Assembly: GCA_964440115.1 (NCBI GenBank)
Contig: CAYTPV010000002.1
Coordinates: 434,001 to 498,000 of the forward strand
DNA length: 64,000 nucleotides
From: JAEWWD01 sp964440115
GTDB taxonomy: Bacteria > Bacillota > Clostridia > Christensenellales > CAG-138
Reading direction: 5' to 3'
Shown in pieces: positions 42,214 through 50,295 of the stretch. The notes under the pieces are model-generated. The model did not search any database. It was not told where the DNA came from and was given only the letters and a program-made list of their open reading frames with translations. Numbering within the stretch: position 1 is the first letter of the stretch; each line of letters starts with the position of its first letter. The translations under genes and the position numbers were made by a program.

Positions 42214-42669
42214 ATGCGTTATGTGCATACGAATATCATAGCGAAGGATTGGCGATTGCTTTCCGCATTTTATCAGAGCGTCTTCGGCTGCAGGCCCGTT
42301 CCTCCGCCGCGCGATTTGCGTGGGGAATGGCTTAATAAACTGTGCGGACTTGAGAATGCGCACATCACGGGCGAGCATCTCGCGCTGCCGGGTCATGAAG
42401 GGAATTTGCCAACGCTGGAGATATTCTCATACGACAATGTCGCCGACGGCGCGGAAAAGCGCATTGACCGTACAGGATACGCGCATATCGCTTTTGAAGT
42501 GGAGAATGTGGAAGAAACACTGCAATCCGTACTGGCGGCTGGCGGATCAAAGCTTGGCGAACTTGTGCGGGCCCAGTATCCGAATAATGTGACGGCTACA
42601 TTTGTTTACGTCAAGGACCCGGAAGGCAACATCATCGAACTGCAAAGCTGGAGCGGACGCTTAGAGTGA
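42214..42669 (+). CDS. VOC (glyoxalase-fold) family protein
   Basis: A 151-residue vicinal-oxygen-chelate protein: YVHTNIIAKDWRLLSAFYQS at the start, GYAHIAFEVENVEETLQSVL in the middle and TFVYVKDPEGNIIELQSW at the end. His and Glu residues that usually hold the metal are present in these blocks. It could act as a lyase, dioxygenase or resistance protein. CAGGAGG precedes the ATG. It abuts the QueG-like gene with 11 bases between, so they are likely cotranscribed. Confidence 0.88.
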   Translation: MRYVHTNIIAKDWRLLSAFYQSVFGCRPVPPPRDLRGEWLNKLCGLENAHITGEHLALPGHEGNLPTLEIFSYDNVADGAEKRIDRTGYAHIAFEVENVEETLQSVLAAGGSKLGELVRAQYPNNVTATFVYVKDPEGNIIELQSWSGRLE

Positions 42670-42680
42670 TCGGGGGAAGT

Positions 42681-43412
42681 ATGGAAAAGAAACTCAGGGA
42701 ACTGCTTTTTGCAAACGGAGCCTCTTTGGTTGGCTTCGCGAATGTGGAAGCGCTGTATACCCGTCCGGAGGATGCGCAGCATGCCGCGTGGTCCGTTCCG
42801 GAATATCCGCGGGCGGTATCCATAGCGCTTTGTATACCGCGTGACATCATACTGGGGATTGAGAATGGGCCCACTATGGAATATTTCGACGCTTATCATT
42901 CCCTCAATAAACGTCTGGATGAGCTGGCCACGCTGTGCGCAGAGCATATCCAGCGCGCCGGGTACAGCGCACATGCCCAAACGGTAGCGTCAATCAATGA
43001 ATTTGGTGTGTATCTTACCGTACTTCCTCACAAAACGGCTGCAGTCCGCGCTGGTCTGGGGTGGATAGGCAAAAGTGCTCTGTTTATTTCGGAACAATTC
43101 GGCTCGGCGCAGCGTCTGACTTCTGTGCTTACTGACGCGCCGATTGCCTGTTACGACGGGTATATGGATACCCGCTGCGGCGGATGTATGGTCTGCGTCA
43201 AAGCCTGCCCGGGAAAAGCGATATCCGGCAAGCCGTGGAGTGCGCATAGTGACAGAGAAGAGTATTTCAATGCGATAGCCTGCCGGAACAAAGCGCGCGA
43301 GCTTTGCGCGCAGCGGCTCGGTAAAACGGCCACCATATGCGGCAAATGCATTCAGGTATGCCCGCATACGCAAAGATATCTTAAGCGGACGGATGGGAAT
43401 ACCGGCGTTTAG
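42681..43412 (+). CDS. QueG-like double [4Fe-4S] protein
   Basis: A 243-residue protein similar to the ferredoxin-bearing part of epoxyqueuosine reductase. Two cluster motifs are present: CGGCMVCVKACPGKAI and CGKCIQVCPHTQRYL. An upstream GLGWIGKSALFISEQFG matches the QueG corrinoid-domain surroundings. It is shorter than QueG and lacks the HEAT-repeat end, so it is probably a paralogue of unknown substrate and not queuosine synthesis. GGGGGA precedes the ATG at 42681; a GTG at 42666 is possible. Confidence 0.82.
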   Translation: MEKKLRELLFANGASLVGFANVEALYTRPEDAQHAAWSVPEYPRAVSIALCIPRDIILGIENGPTMEYFDAYHSLNKRLDELATLCAEHIQRAGYSAHAQTVASINEFGVYLTVLPHKTAAVRAGLGWIGKSALFISEQFGSAQRLTSVLTDAPIACYDGYMDTRCGGCMVCVKACPGKAISGKPWSAHSDREEYFNAIACRNKARELCAQRLGKTATICGKCIQVCPHTQRYLKRTDGNTGV

Positions 43413-43464
43413 AGACAAAGCAATTGGTTAATCGTTTGAGAAGCGGACGGAAAGGATGGTAGAA

Positions 43465-44397
43465 ATGAACAGGACTCTGATCGTCTATTCTTCGAAATAT
43501 GGTTCTACCAAAGAGATAGCTCTTAAGCTTGCGTGCGTGCTGGGGCCTGCCATTGTCATAACCCCATCGGAATTCTGCGCACAGCATCGTGAATTTGACT
43601 CCGTCGTGATCGGATCACCAATCTATCGCGAGCAGGTATTGCCCGAGATCGCTGACTTTGTTGTAAATCATTTTGAATGGCTGCGAACAAAGCCTATCGG
43701 GTTGTTTGTGTCAGCTCTCGTATCATCGCCTGCATACCTGCGGGAATTTACAGAATTGCTCGGGCACTCCGTTGTATGGACGGGATTTTTTGGGGGCAAA
43801 ATCGACGAATCCGCGTTGGATGCGAAAGACCTTGCTTCCATACGGCGCTTTTTGACGATGGTTGCGGTGCCGAGTCTCGACAGTATGGATGATCAGGCAC
43901 TGGCGGAGCAGGCGATTGCATTAAAACGTGCGCTAAGAAATACGCGTTCTATGCCGGAAACGGAGCTGCGCAGCCATATTATGAAATTCCTTCTTTCGCA
44001 CAACACCTGTACGCTGTGTACCGGCCATGATAACGAAGTCCGCGCCACGCCCATCGAGTATTCCTGCAAGGATGGCGCGGTGTATCTTTTGAGTGAAGGC
44101 GGGGAAAAATTCGCACATCTGTTATTAAATCCCTGCGTTTCTGTGGCAGTATACGACGCCTATACGGGCTTCTCACACCTCTGCGGCTTGCAGATTTCGG
44201 GTACGGCGCATATCGTTCCGGCGCAATGCGAGGAATATTACGATGCGCTGCTGCTCAAGGGTCTGAACAGGGAGCAGTTAAAGAAACTCCCGGTGGCATT
44301 GCATGTGATACGCGTTGACATGGAAATCTGTGAACTTCTTTGTTCTGATTTGGCGAAAGACGGCTGCGAAATAAAGCAAACAATACGCTTGTCATAG
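43465..44397 (+). CDS. Flavodoxin-PNPOx fusion protein
   Basis: A 310-residue fusion. The first 170 residues are a flavodoxin-like domain with the FMN phosphate loop YSSKYGSTKEIA and SPIYREQVLPEIADFV. From about residue 180 a pyridoxamine-phosphate-oxidase-like FMN-binding barrel follows (MKFLLSHNTCTLCTG, AVYLLSEGGEKFAHLLLNP, SVAVYDAYTGFSHLCGLQI). Two flavin sites in one chain suggest electron relay. The ATG at 43465 has AAAGGATGG upstream; the earlier ATG at 43456 overlaps it. A clear terminator follows. Confidence 0.82.
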   Translation: MNRTLIVYSSKYGSTKEIALKLACVLGPAIVITPSEFCAQHREFDSVVIGSPIYREQVLPEIADFVVNHFEWLRTKPIGLFVSALVSSPAYLREFTELLGHSVVWTGFFGGKIDESALDAKDLASIRRFLTMVAVPSLDSMDDQALAEQAIALKRALRNTRSMPETELRSHIMKFLLSHNTCTLCTGHDNEVRATPIEYSCKDGAVYLLSEGGEKFAHLLLNPCVSVAVYDAYTGFSHLCGLQISGTAHIVPAQCEEYYDALLLKGLNREQLKKLPVALHVIRVDMEICELLCSDLAKDGCEIKQTIRLS

Positions 44398-44415
44398 TGC
44401 CTGAACTGTATTTAC

Positions 44416-44452
44416 ATCACCCCGTGCAATGACTGCACGGGGTGATTTGTTA
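44416..44452 (+). terminator. Intrinsic terminator after the fusion gene
   Basis: ATCACCCCGTGCA and TGCACGGGGTGAT form a perfect 13-base stem with loop ATGAC, followed by TTGTTAT. Confidence 0.9.
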
Positions 44453-44489
44453 TATGATACAAAAACAAGTCTTATGGATTTTGCATATC

Positions 44490-44627
44490 ATGATTATACG
44501 GATATATAGCTGTCATCCGCGTGCAGGGGCAGAAGTTGGATACCTAGCCGAGCGGGTTGTGCGCGTGGAGGAAAGCGCCAAGCAGGCGCATTTAAGACTG
44601 GACCGAATGGAAAAAGTGGAGGAATAA
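44490..44627 (+). pseudogene. Coiled-coil gene fragment, possible phage XhlA-type remnant
   Basis: An open frame of about 45 codons precedes the holin gene by four bases. Its C-terminal half, GYLAERVVRVEESAKQAHLR, is a heptad-rich coiled coil like the N-terminal part of phage XhlA-type proteins, but the usual membrane segment is missing. No ribosome site precedes any Met. It could be a decayed gene or a short untranslated remnant; assignment is weak. Confidence 0.35.
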
Positions 44628-44631
44628 AATA

Positions 44632-45021
44632 ATGTCGGACGCGATTGTGTCGTCTCTGGTAGAAATTGCGGCTATGTTGCTCATTACGCTGATTGGCGTA
44701 TTGGGAACATGGCTGACGACGAAAATAGCGAAAAAGCAGGAGCTGGCGGGTATCGCCGCAGCTACTGAACAGGTAATTCAAGCTGCACAGATGACAGTCG
44801 GAGAACTGCAGCAGACGCTTGTTGAAAAATTGAAAGCTACAGGTGGGGGCAAACTGAGCGAAGCGCAAATTGCCGAACTGGGAGAAATGCTTAAAGCAAA
44901 AACCATGGAAAAGCTCAGCAACCCCGCGTTGACTCTGCTGACGGCGGCTGCCGTGGATGTAGAAGCGCTTATACGCGGCGCAGCAGAGTCCTGGCTCAAT
45001 AAAATCAAAACCGCTGCCTAA
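44632..45021 (+). CDS. Phage holin, LLH family
   Basis: A 129-residue protein with one N-terminal membrane segment (IAAMLLITLIGVLGTWLTT) and a long helical C-terminal part (EQVIQAAQMTVGELQQTL and later VDVEALIRGAAESWLNKI), which fits the LLH holin family. Holins make membrane holes at phage lysis. No endolysin, tail or packaging genes are nearby, so it is an orphan, probably captured or left from a prophage. GGAGGAATAAAAT precedes the ATG. A terminator follows. Confidence 0.75.
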   Translation: MSDAIVSSLVEIAAMLLITLIGVLGTWLTTKIAKKQELAGIAAATEQVIQAAQMTVGELQQTLVEKLKATGGGKLSEAQIAELGEMLKAKTMEKLSNPALTLLTAAAVDVEALIRGAAESWLNKIKTAA

Positions 45022-45036
45022 CGCAAGGCGCCGATT

Positions 45037-45079
45037 GGGGCTTTCCCGGGAAATGATATTCCGGGTGAGTCCCTTTTTT
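45037..45079 (+). terminator. Intrinsic terminator of the holin gene
   Basis: Outer arms GGGGCT and AGTCCC (one G-T pair) enclose an inner CCCGG / CCGGG stem; TTTTTT follows directly. Confidence 0.8.
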
Positions 45080-45082
45080 CAA

Positions 45083-46417
45083 CTAAAGCGCGGTTCCATT
45101 GCTATTAGCAACATTTGCGTACCAGTAAGCGGAATCCTTTGGAATCCGACGCTGGGTCTCATAATCGACATATATCAGGCCAAAACGCTCGTCGTACCCG
45201 GAATGCCATTCAAAATTATCGGACAGGCTCCAATGAAAATAGCCCCCTATAGGAACGCCATGATCACAGGCGCGCTTGAGCTGTCGCAAATAGCGCGCAA
45301 GGAAATCGATACGGTCGAAATCGTGCACCTTTCCGTCGAGAAACACCCGGTCGTTGCAGCTTTGCCCGTTTTCCGTAATATACAGGGGCAGGCGGTAACG
45401 TTCGTAAAGAAACAGCGGACCATAGTATAAGGACTCCGGTGTGATACCCCATTTTAACGCAGTGCGGGGGAAGCCGGGCGGATGGGGGAGTATGCATCCC
45501 TCTGCGTCGACGGCATCGGCATTGTAGGCGTTGAGGCCTATAAAATCAAGAGGCTGTGTGATCAGTGACCAATCCTCCGCGCTCACATCAAGAGACCGGA
45601 AAGCGTGCAAGTGTTCCGGATATCGTCCGTAACACAGAGCGTCCAGCAGCCATGCGTGGGAAAAGGACCATTCCGGATTTGTCATGGAAAACGTGGCTGC
45701 GCGTGCAGATTCGCAATTTTCTTCAGTATCGGATACGGGGCAGCAAATGCGCCCTGTTGTGGATATGCCTATGGAAATTGGCGCGCTTGCACTTTCCCGC
45801 ATAGCGCGAACGGCTTCTCCGTGGGCGCAAAGTGCATTGTGGATGCAGATACCAAGCTTTTCATCATCGAATCTTTTGCCCGGCGCGTGTATGCCGTCCC
45901 GGTAGCCCAGCGGCAGAAAGCACTGCGGCTCGTTGAGCGTGATATAATGCTTCACGCGCCCGTCAAAATGACGGACGACCGCCCGCGCATATTCTGCAAA
46001 AGCGTGCGCGGTTTCCCTGTTCAGAAAACCGCCGCATTGTTCGAGGGCTTGCGGCAGATCCCAGTGATAAAGCGTTAAAAAGGGCATGACGCCCAGCTTG
46101 AGCAGCCCATCTACCAGCTTGTCGTAGTAGGCAAGAGCGGGCGCATTTAACTGTCCTTTCCCCTGCGGGAAAAGCCGGGGCCAGCTGATGGAAAACCGGT
46201 AAGCACTTAGTCCAAGATCTTTGATGAGGGCGAGTTCCTCTTCGAGCCGATGATAGGAATCTGCGGCGGAATCGCCCGTTTCCCCATGCCGGGTGTTTCC
46301 CGGTGCATGAGAGAAAGTATCCCATATGCTTTCTCCCTTTCCGCCTTCGTTCCAAGCGCCTTCCGTTTGATAAGCGGAGCTTGCCGCACCCCATAAAAAT
46401 CCGTTCGGAAAAGACAT
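45083..46417 (-). CDS. Beta-glucosidase/6-phospho-beta-glucosidase, GH1
   Basis: A 444-residue GH1 enzyme. It opens FPNGFLWGAASSAYQTEGAW; the acid/base Glu163 is in ITLNEPQCF and the nucleophile Glu349 is in YITENGQSC. It lacks an obvious signal peptide, so it works inside the cell on imported beta-glucosides. AGGAGGAAG precedes the ATG. It follows the GH94 gene by 18 bases in the same direction; together they degrade cello-oligosaccharides by phosphorolysis and hydrolysis. Free-sugar versus phosphosugar specificity cannot be decided from the motifs, but the ABC importer favours the unphosphorylated form. Confidence 0.92.
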   Translation of the reverse strand: MSFPNGFLWGAASSAYQTEGAWNEGGKGESIWDTFSHAPGNTRHGETGDSAADSYHRLEEELALIKDLGLSAYRFSISWPRLFPQGKGQLNAPALAYYDKLVDGLLKLGVMPFLTLYHWDLPQALEQCGGFLNRETAHAFAEYARAVVRHFDGRVKHYITLNEPQCFLPLGYRDGIHAPGKRFDDEKLGICIHNALCAHGEAVRAMRESASAPISIGISTTGRICCPVSDTEENCESARAATFSMTNPEWSFSHAWLLDALCYGRYPEHLHAFRSLDVSAEDWSLITQPLDFIGLNAYNADAVDAEGCILPHPPGFPRTALKWGITPESLYYGPLFLYERYRLPLYITENGQSCNDRVFLDGKVHDFDRIDFLARYLRQLKRACDHGVPIGGYFHWSLSDNFEWHSGYDERFGLIYVDYETQRRIPKDSAYWYANVANSNGTAL

Positions 46418-46435
46418 GCTTACTTCCTCCTGCTT

Positions 46436-48847
46436 CTAGAATTCTGCTTCCACATTGCATTCGGAAGATTTTGCAAGGGGTACGATATCGCCGCCGACTG
46501 CGGCGCCATCTACTTGTAGCCGTCGCGTACCGGTCCGCTTTGCCCGAATGACATACTTCGTGCCGCGGAATACGCGTTCTGCGGTAAACTCATCCATGCC
46601 GTCTGGCAGGCAGGGGGAAACACGCAGTCCGTTTATCTGCGGCTGAATGCCCAGCAGATACTGCGTTACATTCACAAGCGCCCAGGAGGCGGTGCCTGTC
46701 AGCCAGCTGTTTTTGGCTTCTCCGCTTCGCGCGGCTTCGCGCCCGGCGATCATCTGGCTGTAGATATACGGCTCCGTGCGACGAATATCGCTTTTATTTT
46801 CCGTGTAAGCAGGGCAGATACGGGCATAGGCATCAAAGGCGCGGTTTCCGTCCCCCAGCATGGCATGGGCGATGCTGATCCACGGATTGTTGTGGCAGAA
46901 TATGCCGCCGTTCTCTTTGTATCCGGGAGGATAACTGCTGATCTCGCCCAGTTCTTCACGATAGGTGGTATAGCAGGGGTTCAGAAGCTGTATGCCGTGT
47001 TCACCCGTCAGGTACCGTTCCACATTCTCCAATGCCTGTGCTGCAAGGCCTTCCTTGATGCCGATACCCGCCATCGTACAGAACCCCTGCGGCTCAATAA
47101 ATATTTTGCCTTCGTCGCAGACTCTTCCCCCTACGGGGTTGCCGAATGCGTCGTAGGCGCGTAAAAACCACTCTCCGTCCCAACCGTGCTTCAGAACGGC
47201 CTGTTCCATAGCGGTGACAGCGGCAAGCGTTTCTTCCGCTTCCGCTTTGTTGCCGAAATGCAAGGCGAGTTCGGCGAATTCGCGCCCGTATCGAATGAAC
47301 ATGGCGGCGATAAACACGCTTTCCGCGATGCCGCTTTCAAAATTCGCGCAGGTCTGGAAGCTTTCACCCGGCGTATTGGAGAAGCAGTTGAGGTTCAGGC
47401 AATCGTTCCAATCAGCCCTGCCAATCAGCGGCAGTCCGTGGGGACCGGTGTGTGACAAAATATAGCGGATACTGCGCCTGAGATGCTCAAACAGGGAAGC
47501 GGCTTGCTCACTTTGCGCAAACGGAACGGATTCCTGCAGTATAGAGCTGTCGCCGGTTTCGCGGATATATGCCGCAGTGCAGGCGACTAGCCACAGCGGG
47601 TCGTCGTTGAAGCCGGTCCCTACATCTGCGTTGCCTTGCCCGGTCAGGGGTTGATATTGGTGGAACGCACTGCCGTCTTCAAACTGTACGGCTGCAATAT
47701 CTAGTATGCGGCGGCGGGCTCTGTTTGGAATCATGTGTACGAAGCCGAGAATATCCTGGCAGCTATCCCGAAAGCCCATACCGCGCCCCGTGCCGCTTTC
47801 AAAATAACTTGCGCTGCGGCTAATCAGGAATGTTATCATGCACTGATACTGGTTCCAGATATTCACCATGCGGTTGAGCTTGTCATCGGGCGAAGTCAGA
47901 TGAAATTTAGAAAGAAGCTCTGACCAATACGCTTTGAGTTCTTCAAAGGCGGTTTGTACAGCGATATCCTCGCTAAAGTGTGACATCATAGCGTGCGCAT
48001 GCGTTTTATTGATGACGTTATGGGATACCCATTTGTTCTGGGTATCGTTTTCGGCATAGCCAAGCAGGAACAGCAGAGAACGGCTTTCTCCCGGATGCAG
48101 GGTGAGCTCAGCTGCATGCGCGGCTATGGGGGCCCAGCCGCTTGCCAGGCTGTCGGTGCAGCCTCCGTCGGCCACAGCCTGCGGGAGCCCCCAGTCTCCC
48201 ATGGTGCCCAAAAACGCGTCCCTATCCGTATCAAAGCCTGCTGTTGGCGCGTTTGTGCCAAAGAACGCATAATGGTTTCGGCGCTCGCGGTATTCTGTTT
48301 TATGGTACAGTACTCCATTTTCGGCTTCGATTTCGCCTACAGAAAGGTTGCGCTGAAAATTCTGCGCGTCATCGACGGCGTTCCACAAACACCATTCCAC
48401 CGCCCCAAATACGGTCAGGCGCTTTGTGGAACCGGTAGTGTTCGTGACCCGCAAACGATTTAATTCGCAATTTGTTTTTAGTGGAACAAACAGTGTCAAT
48501 TCCGACTGAATGCCCATTTTTTCGGACTCTATAATCGTATAACCGAGGCCGTGACGGCAGCGGTAACGATCGAGTTTTGTGCGCGCTGGAAGAAATCCGG
48601 GACTCCAGACGGTATCTTTATCTTTGATATAGTAAAAACGGCCGCCCATATCCGCGGGCACGTTGTTGTAGCGGTAACGAATCAAACGCCGTAATTTTGC
48701 GTCCTGATAAAACGTGTATCCGCCGCCGGTGTTGGAAACGAGGCTGTAAAACCCGTCAGTGCCCAGATAATTGATCCACGGCATTGGTGTTTGCGGTGTG
48801 TCAATGATATATTCCCTGCGTTCGTCGTCAAAAGCTCCGAAATGCAT
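46436..48847 (-). CDS. Cellobiose phosphorylase-like enzyme, GH94
   Basis: An 803-residue GH94 protein, the usual length. It has PQTPMPWINYLGTDGFYSLV at the start, the GMGFRDSCQDILGFVHM segment, and GRADWNDCLNLNCFS, whose Asp acts as the general acid in cellobiose phosphorylases. It should split cellobiose or similar beta-glucosides with phosphate to glucose 1-phosphate and glucose. The start at 48847 is preceded by AGGAGTAGAGCGCC. It leads the minus-strand pair with GH1, and a LacI operator-like site lies about 95 bases upstream. Confidence 0.92.
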   Translation of the reverse strand: MHFGAFDDERREYIIDTPQTPMPWINYLGTDGFYSLVSNTGGGYTFYQDAKLRRLIRYRYNNVPADMGGRFYYIKDKDTVWSPGFLPARTKLDRYRCRHGLGYTIIESEKMGIQSELTLFVPLKTNCELNRLRVTNTTGSTKRLTVFGAVEWCLWNAVDDAQNFQRNLSVGEIEAENGVLYHKTEYRERRNHYAFFGTNAPTAGFDTDRDAFLGTMGDWGLPQAVADGGCTDSLASGWAPIAAHAAELTLHPGESRSLLFLLGYAENDTQNKWVSHNVINKTHAHAMMSHFSEDIAVQTAFEELKAYWSELLSKFHLTSPDDKLNRMVNIWNQYQCMITFLISRSASYFESGTGRGMGFRDSCQDILGFVHMIPNRARRRILDIAAVQFEDGSAFHQYQPLTGQGNADVGTGFNDDPLWLVACTAAYIRETGDSSILQESVPFAQSEQAASLFEHLRRSIRYILSHTGPHGLPLIGRADWNDCLNLNCFSNTPGESFQTCANFESGIAESVFIAAMFIRYGREFAELALHFGNKAEAEETLAAVTAMEQAVLKHGWDGEWFLRAYDAFGNPVGGRVCDEGKIFIEPQGFCTMAGIGIKEGLAAQALENVERYLTGEHGIQLLNPCYTTYREELGEISSYPPGYKENGGIFCHNNPWISIAHAMLGDGNRAFDAYARICPAYTENKSDIRRTEPYIYSQMIAGREAARSGEAKNSWLTGTASWALVNVTQYLLGIQPQINGLRVSPCLPDGMDEFTAERVFRGTKYVIRAKRTGTRRLQVDGAAVGGDIVPLAKSSECNVEAEF

Positions 48848-48942
48848 GGCGCTCTACTCCTGTTCCGTATACATACGATTGCTGTGTGTGATATCAGGCG
48901 GGAAGCTCATCCTGTATGCCTGTAAATGCGCAAAAAGCCTTA

Positions 48943-48995
48943 AAGTAATCGATTAAGTTCATACTCATTCTACAGGAGCTTTTCACAAAACTCAA
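48943..48995 (-). promoter_or_regulatory. Promoter and LacI operator of the GH94-GH1 genes
   Basis: On the minus strand TTGAGT (48990-48995) and TAGAAT (48967-48972) are 17 bases apart. Directly downstream is the operator-like 16-mer AAGTAATCGATTAAGT (48943-48958), which matches the site beside the lacI promoter at 14 of 16 positions. A LacI protein bound here would block initiation. About 90 bases of leader remain before the GH94 start. Confidence 0.7.
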
Positions 48996-49117
48996 TAGGC
49001 AAATTTCGAAAATAATTGAATTACGCATACAAAACGCCTATAATACAATAGAAATTACTCCATAAAAATCTAAAAAATCATACTTGATTTTTTGTGGAAT
49101 TTGATTTATACTCGATT

Positions 49118-49186
49118 ACGTAAACGATTAAGTAACCACTTGCCGCTTATAGTGCCATAGGCTATAATGAAATCGATAAATCGATT
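49118..49186 (+). promoter_or_regulatory. LacI-gene promoter flanked by two operator-like sites
   Basis: TTGCCG (49140-49145) and TATAAT (49163-49168) with 17 bases between form the promoter. Upstream lies ACGTAAACGATTAAGT (49118-49133); just downstream lies the inverted repeat AATCGAT-AA-ATCGATT (49171-49186). Both share the AATCGATT-type core, so the regulator probably controls itself. Confidence 0.72.
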
Positions 49187-49200
49187 GCGGAGGACTGCCT

Positions 49201-50211
49201 ATGGTCTCCATGAAGGACATCTCCATCAAGTGCGGCGTGTCTGTCGCTACGGTAAGCAAGGCGATGAACGGACACCGCGATATCGGGGAACAGACTGCGC
49301 GTTATGTTCGGGAAGTTGCAAGGGAAATGGGATATCTGCCAAATGCGGCAGCCCGTGCGCTTAAGACAAATCGCACCAACAATCTCGGCGTTTTGTTCAT
49401 AGATAAAATGCAGAGCGGACTGTCACACGAGTATTTTTCATCCATGTTGGAAAGCTTTAAGGTGGAAGCCGAGCGATGCGGTTACGACATCACATTTATC
49501 AGCAATAACATAGGCCAGTATGAAATGTCATATTTGGAGCACTGCCGGTACAGGGCGTGCGACGGCGTTGTCATAGCCAGCGTGGATTTCAACGATCCGG
49601 CGGTTGTAGAACTGGTGCAGAGCGAGATACCGGTTGTTACCGTAGATCATGTTTTCAACGAAAAAACCGCAATCCTTTCTAACAACGTACAATGCATCAA
49701 AGATTTAGTTACTTATATCGCCGAACAGGGACACAGGAAAATTGCCTTTATTCACGGGGAAGATACCTCCGTTACACAAAAACGAATTGCAAGCTTTTAT
49801 CGTACCTGCAAAGAACTCGATATTTCAGTGCCTGCGGCTTATGTAAGGGGAGCGGAGTATCACGACCCGGCTTCAAGTGCAAAAGAAACCCATGCGCTGC
49901 TTTCGTTGCCTGACCCGCCAACCTGTATTATGTATCCGGACGATTTTTCCTTTATAGGCGGACGAAACGCGATAGAGGAGCGAGGGTTGAAAATACCCGA
50001 TGATATCAGCGTTGCCGGCTTCGACGGTATTTATCTTTCGCAGGTGCTGCAGCCAACGCTGACTACTGTCAGACAAGATACGCAGAATATTGGGCACGAA
50101 GCGGCCCGCCGTCTAATAGACGCTATAGAAAACCCCAAAACCTCAATGACTGAACAAATCATGATCAACGGGCTGCTGATGCCCGGCGCATCCGTGAAAC
50201 GACGATTATAA
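49201..50211 (+). CDS. LacI family transcriptional regulator
   Basis: A 336-residue LacI protein. The N-terminal helix-turn-helix and hinge are MKDISIKCGVSVATVSKAMN and YLPNAAARALKTNRTN. A periplasmic-binding-like effector domain follows. GGAGG lies eight bases before the ATG at 49201; an ATG three codons later is also possible. It diverges from the GH94-GH1 genes, heads the importer genes and likely responds to a cello-oligosaccharide or glucose derivative by releasing the operators at 48943 and 49118-49186. Confidence 0.92.
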   Translation: MVSMKDISIKCGVSVATVSKAMNGHRDIGEQTARYVREVAREMGYLPNAAARALKTNRTNNLGVLFIDKMQSGLSHEYFSSMLESFKVEAERCGYDITFISNNIGQYEMSYLEHCRYRACDGVVIASVDFNDPAVVELVQSEIPVVTVDHVFNEKTAILSNNVQCIKDLVTYIAEQGHRKIAFIHGEDTSVTQKRIASFYRTCKELDISVPAAYVRGAEYHDPASSAKETHALLSLPDPPTCIMYPDDFSFIGGRNAIEERGLKIPDDISVAGFDGIYLSQVLQPTLTTVRQDTQNIGHEAARRLIDAIENPKTSMTEQIMINGLLMPGASVKRRL

Positions 50212-50295
50212 AGCTTGGAGGCGTTCTGGTGCCTCCGGGACAAGGTACATCATTCAGATCAGTACCGTCAATATGCTATAATAAGGAGGATCACC

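Noticed and set aside
50277..50282. TATAAT just before the second binding-protein gene
   Set aside because: A transcript from it would start within or after the ribosome site at 50283-50289, so it cannot serve that gene well.
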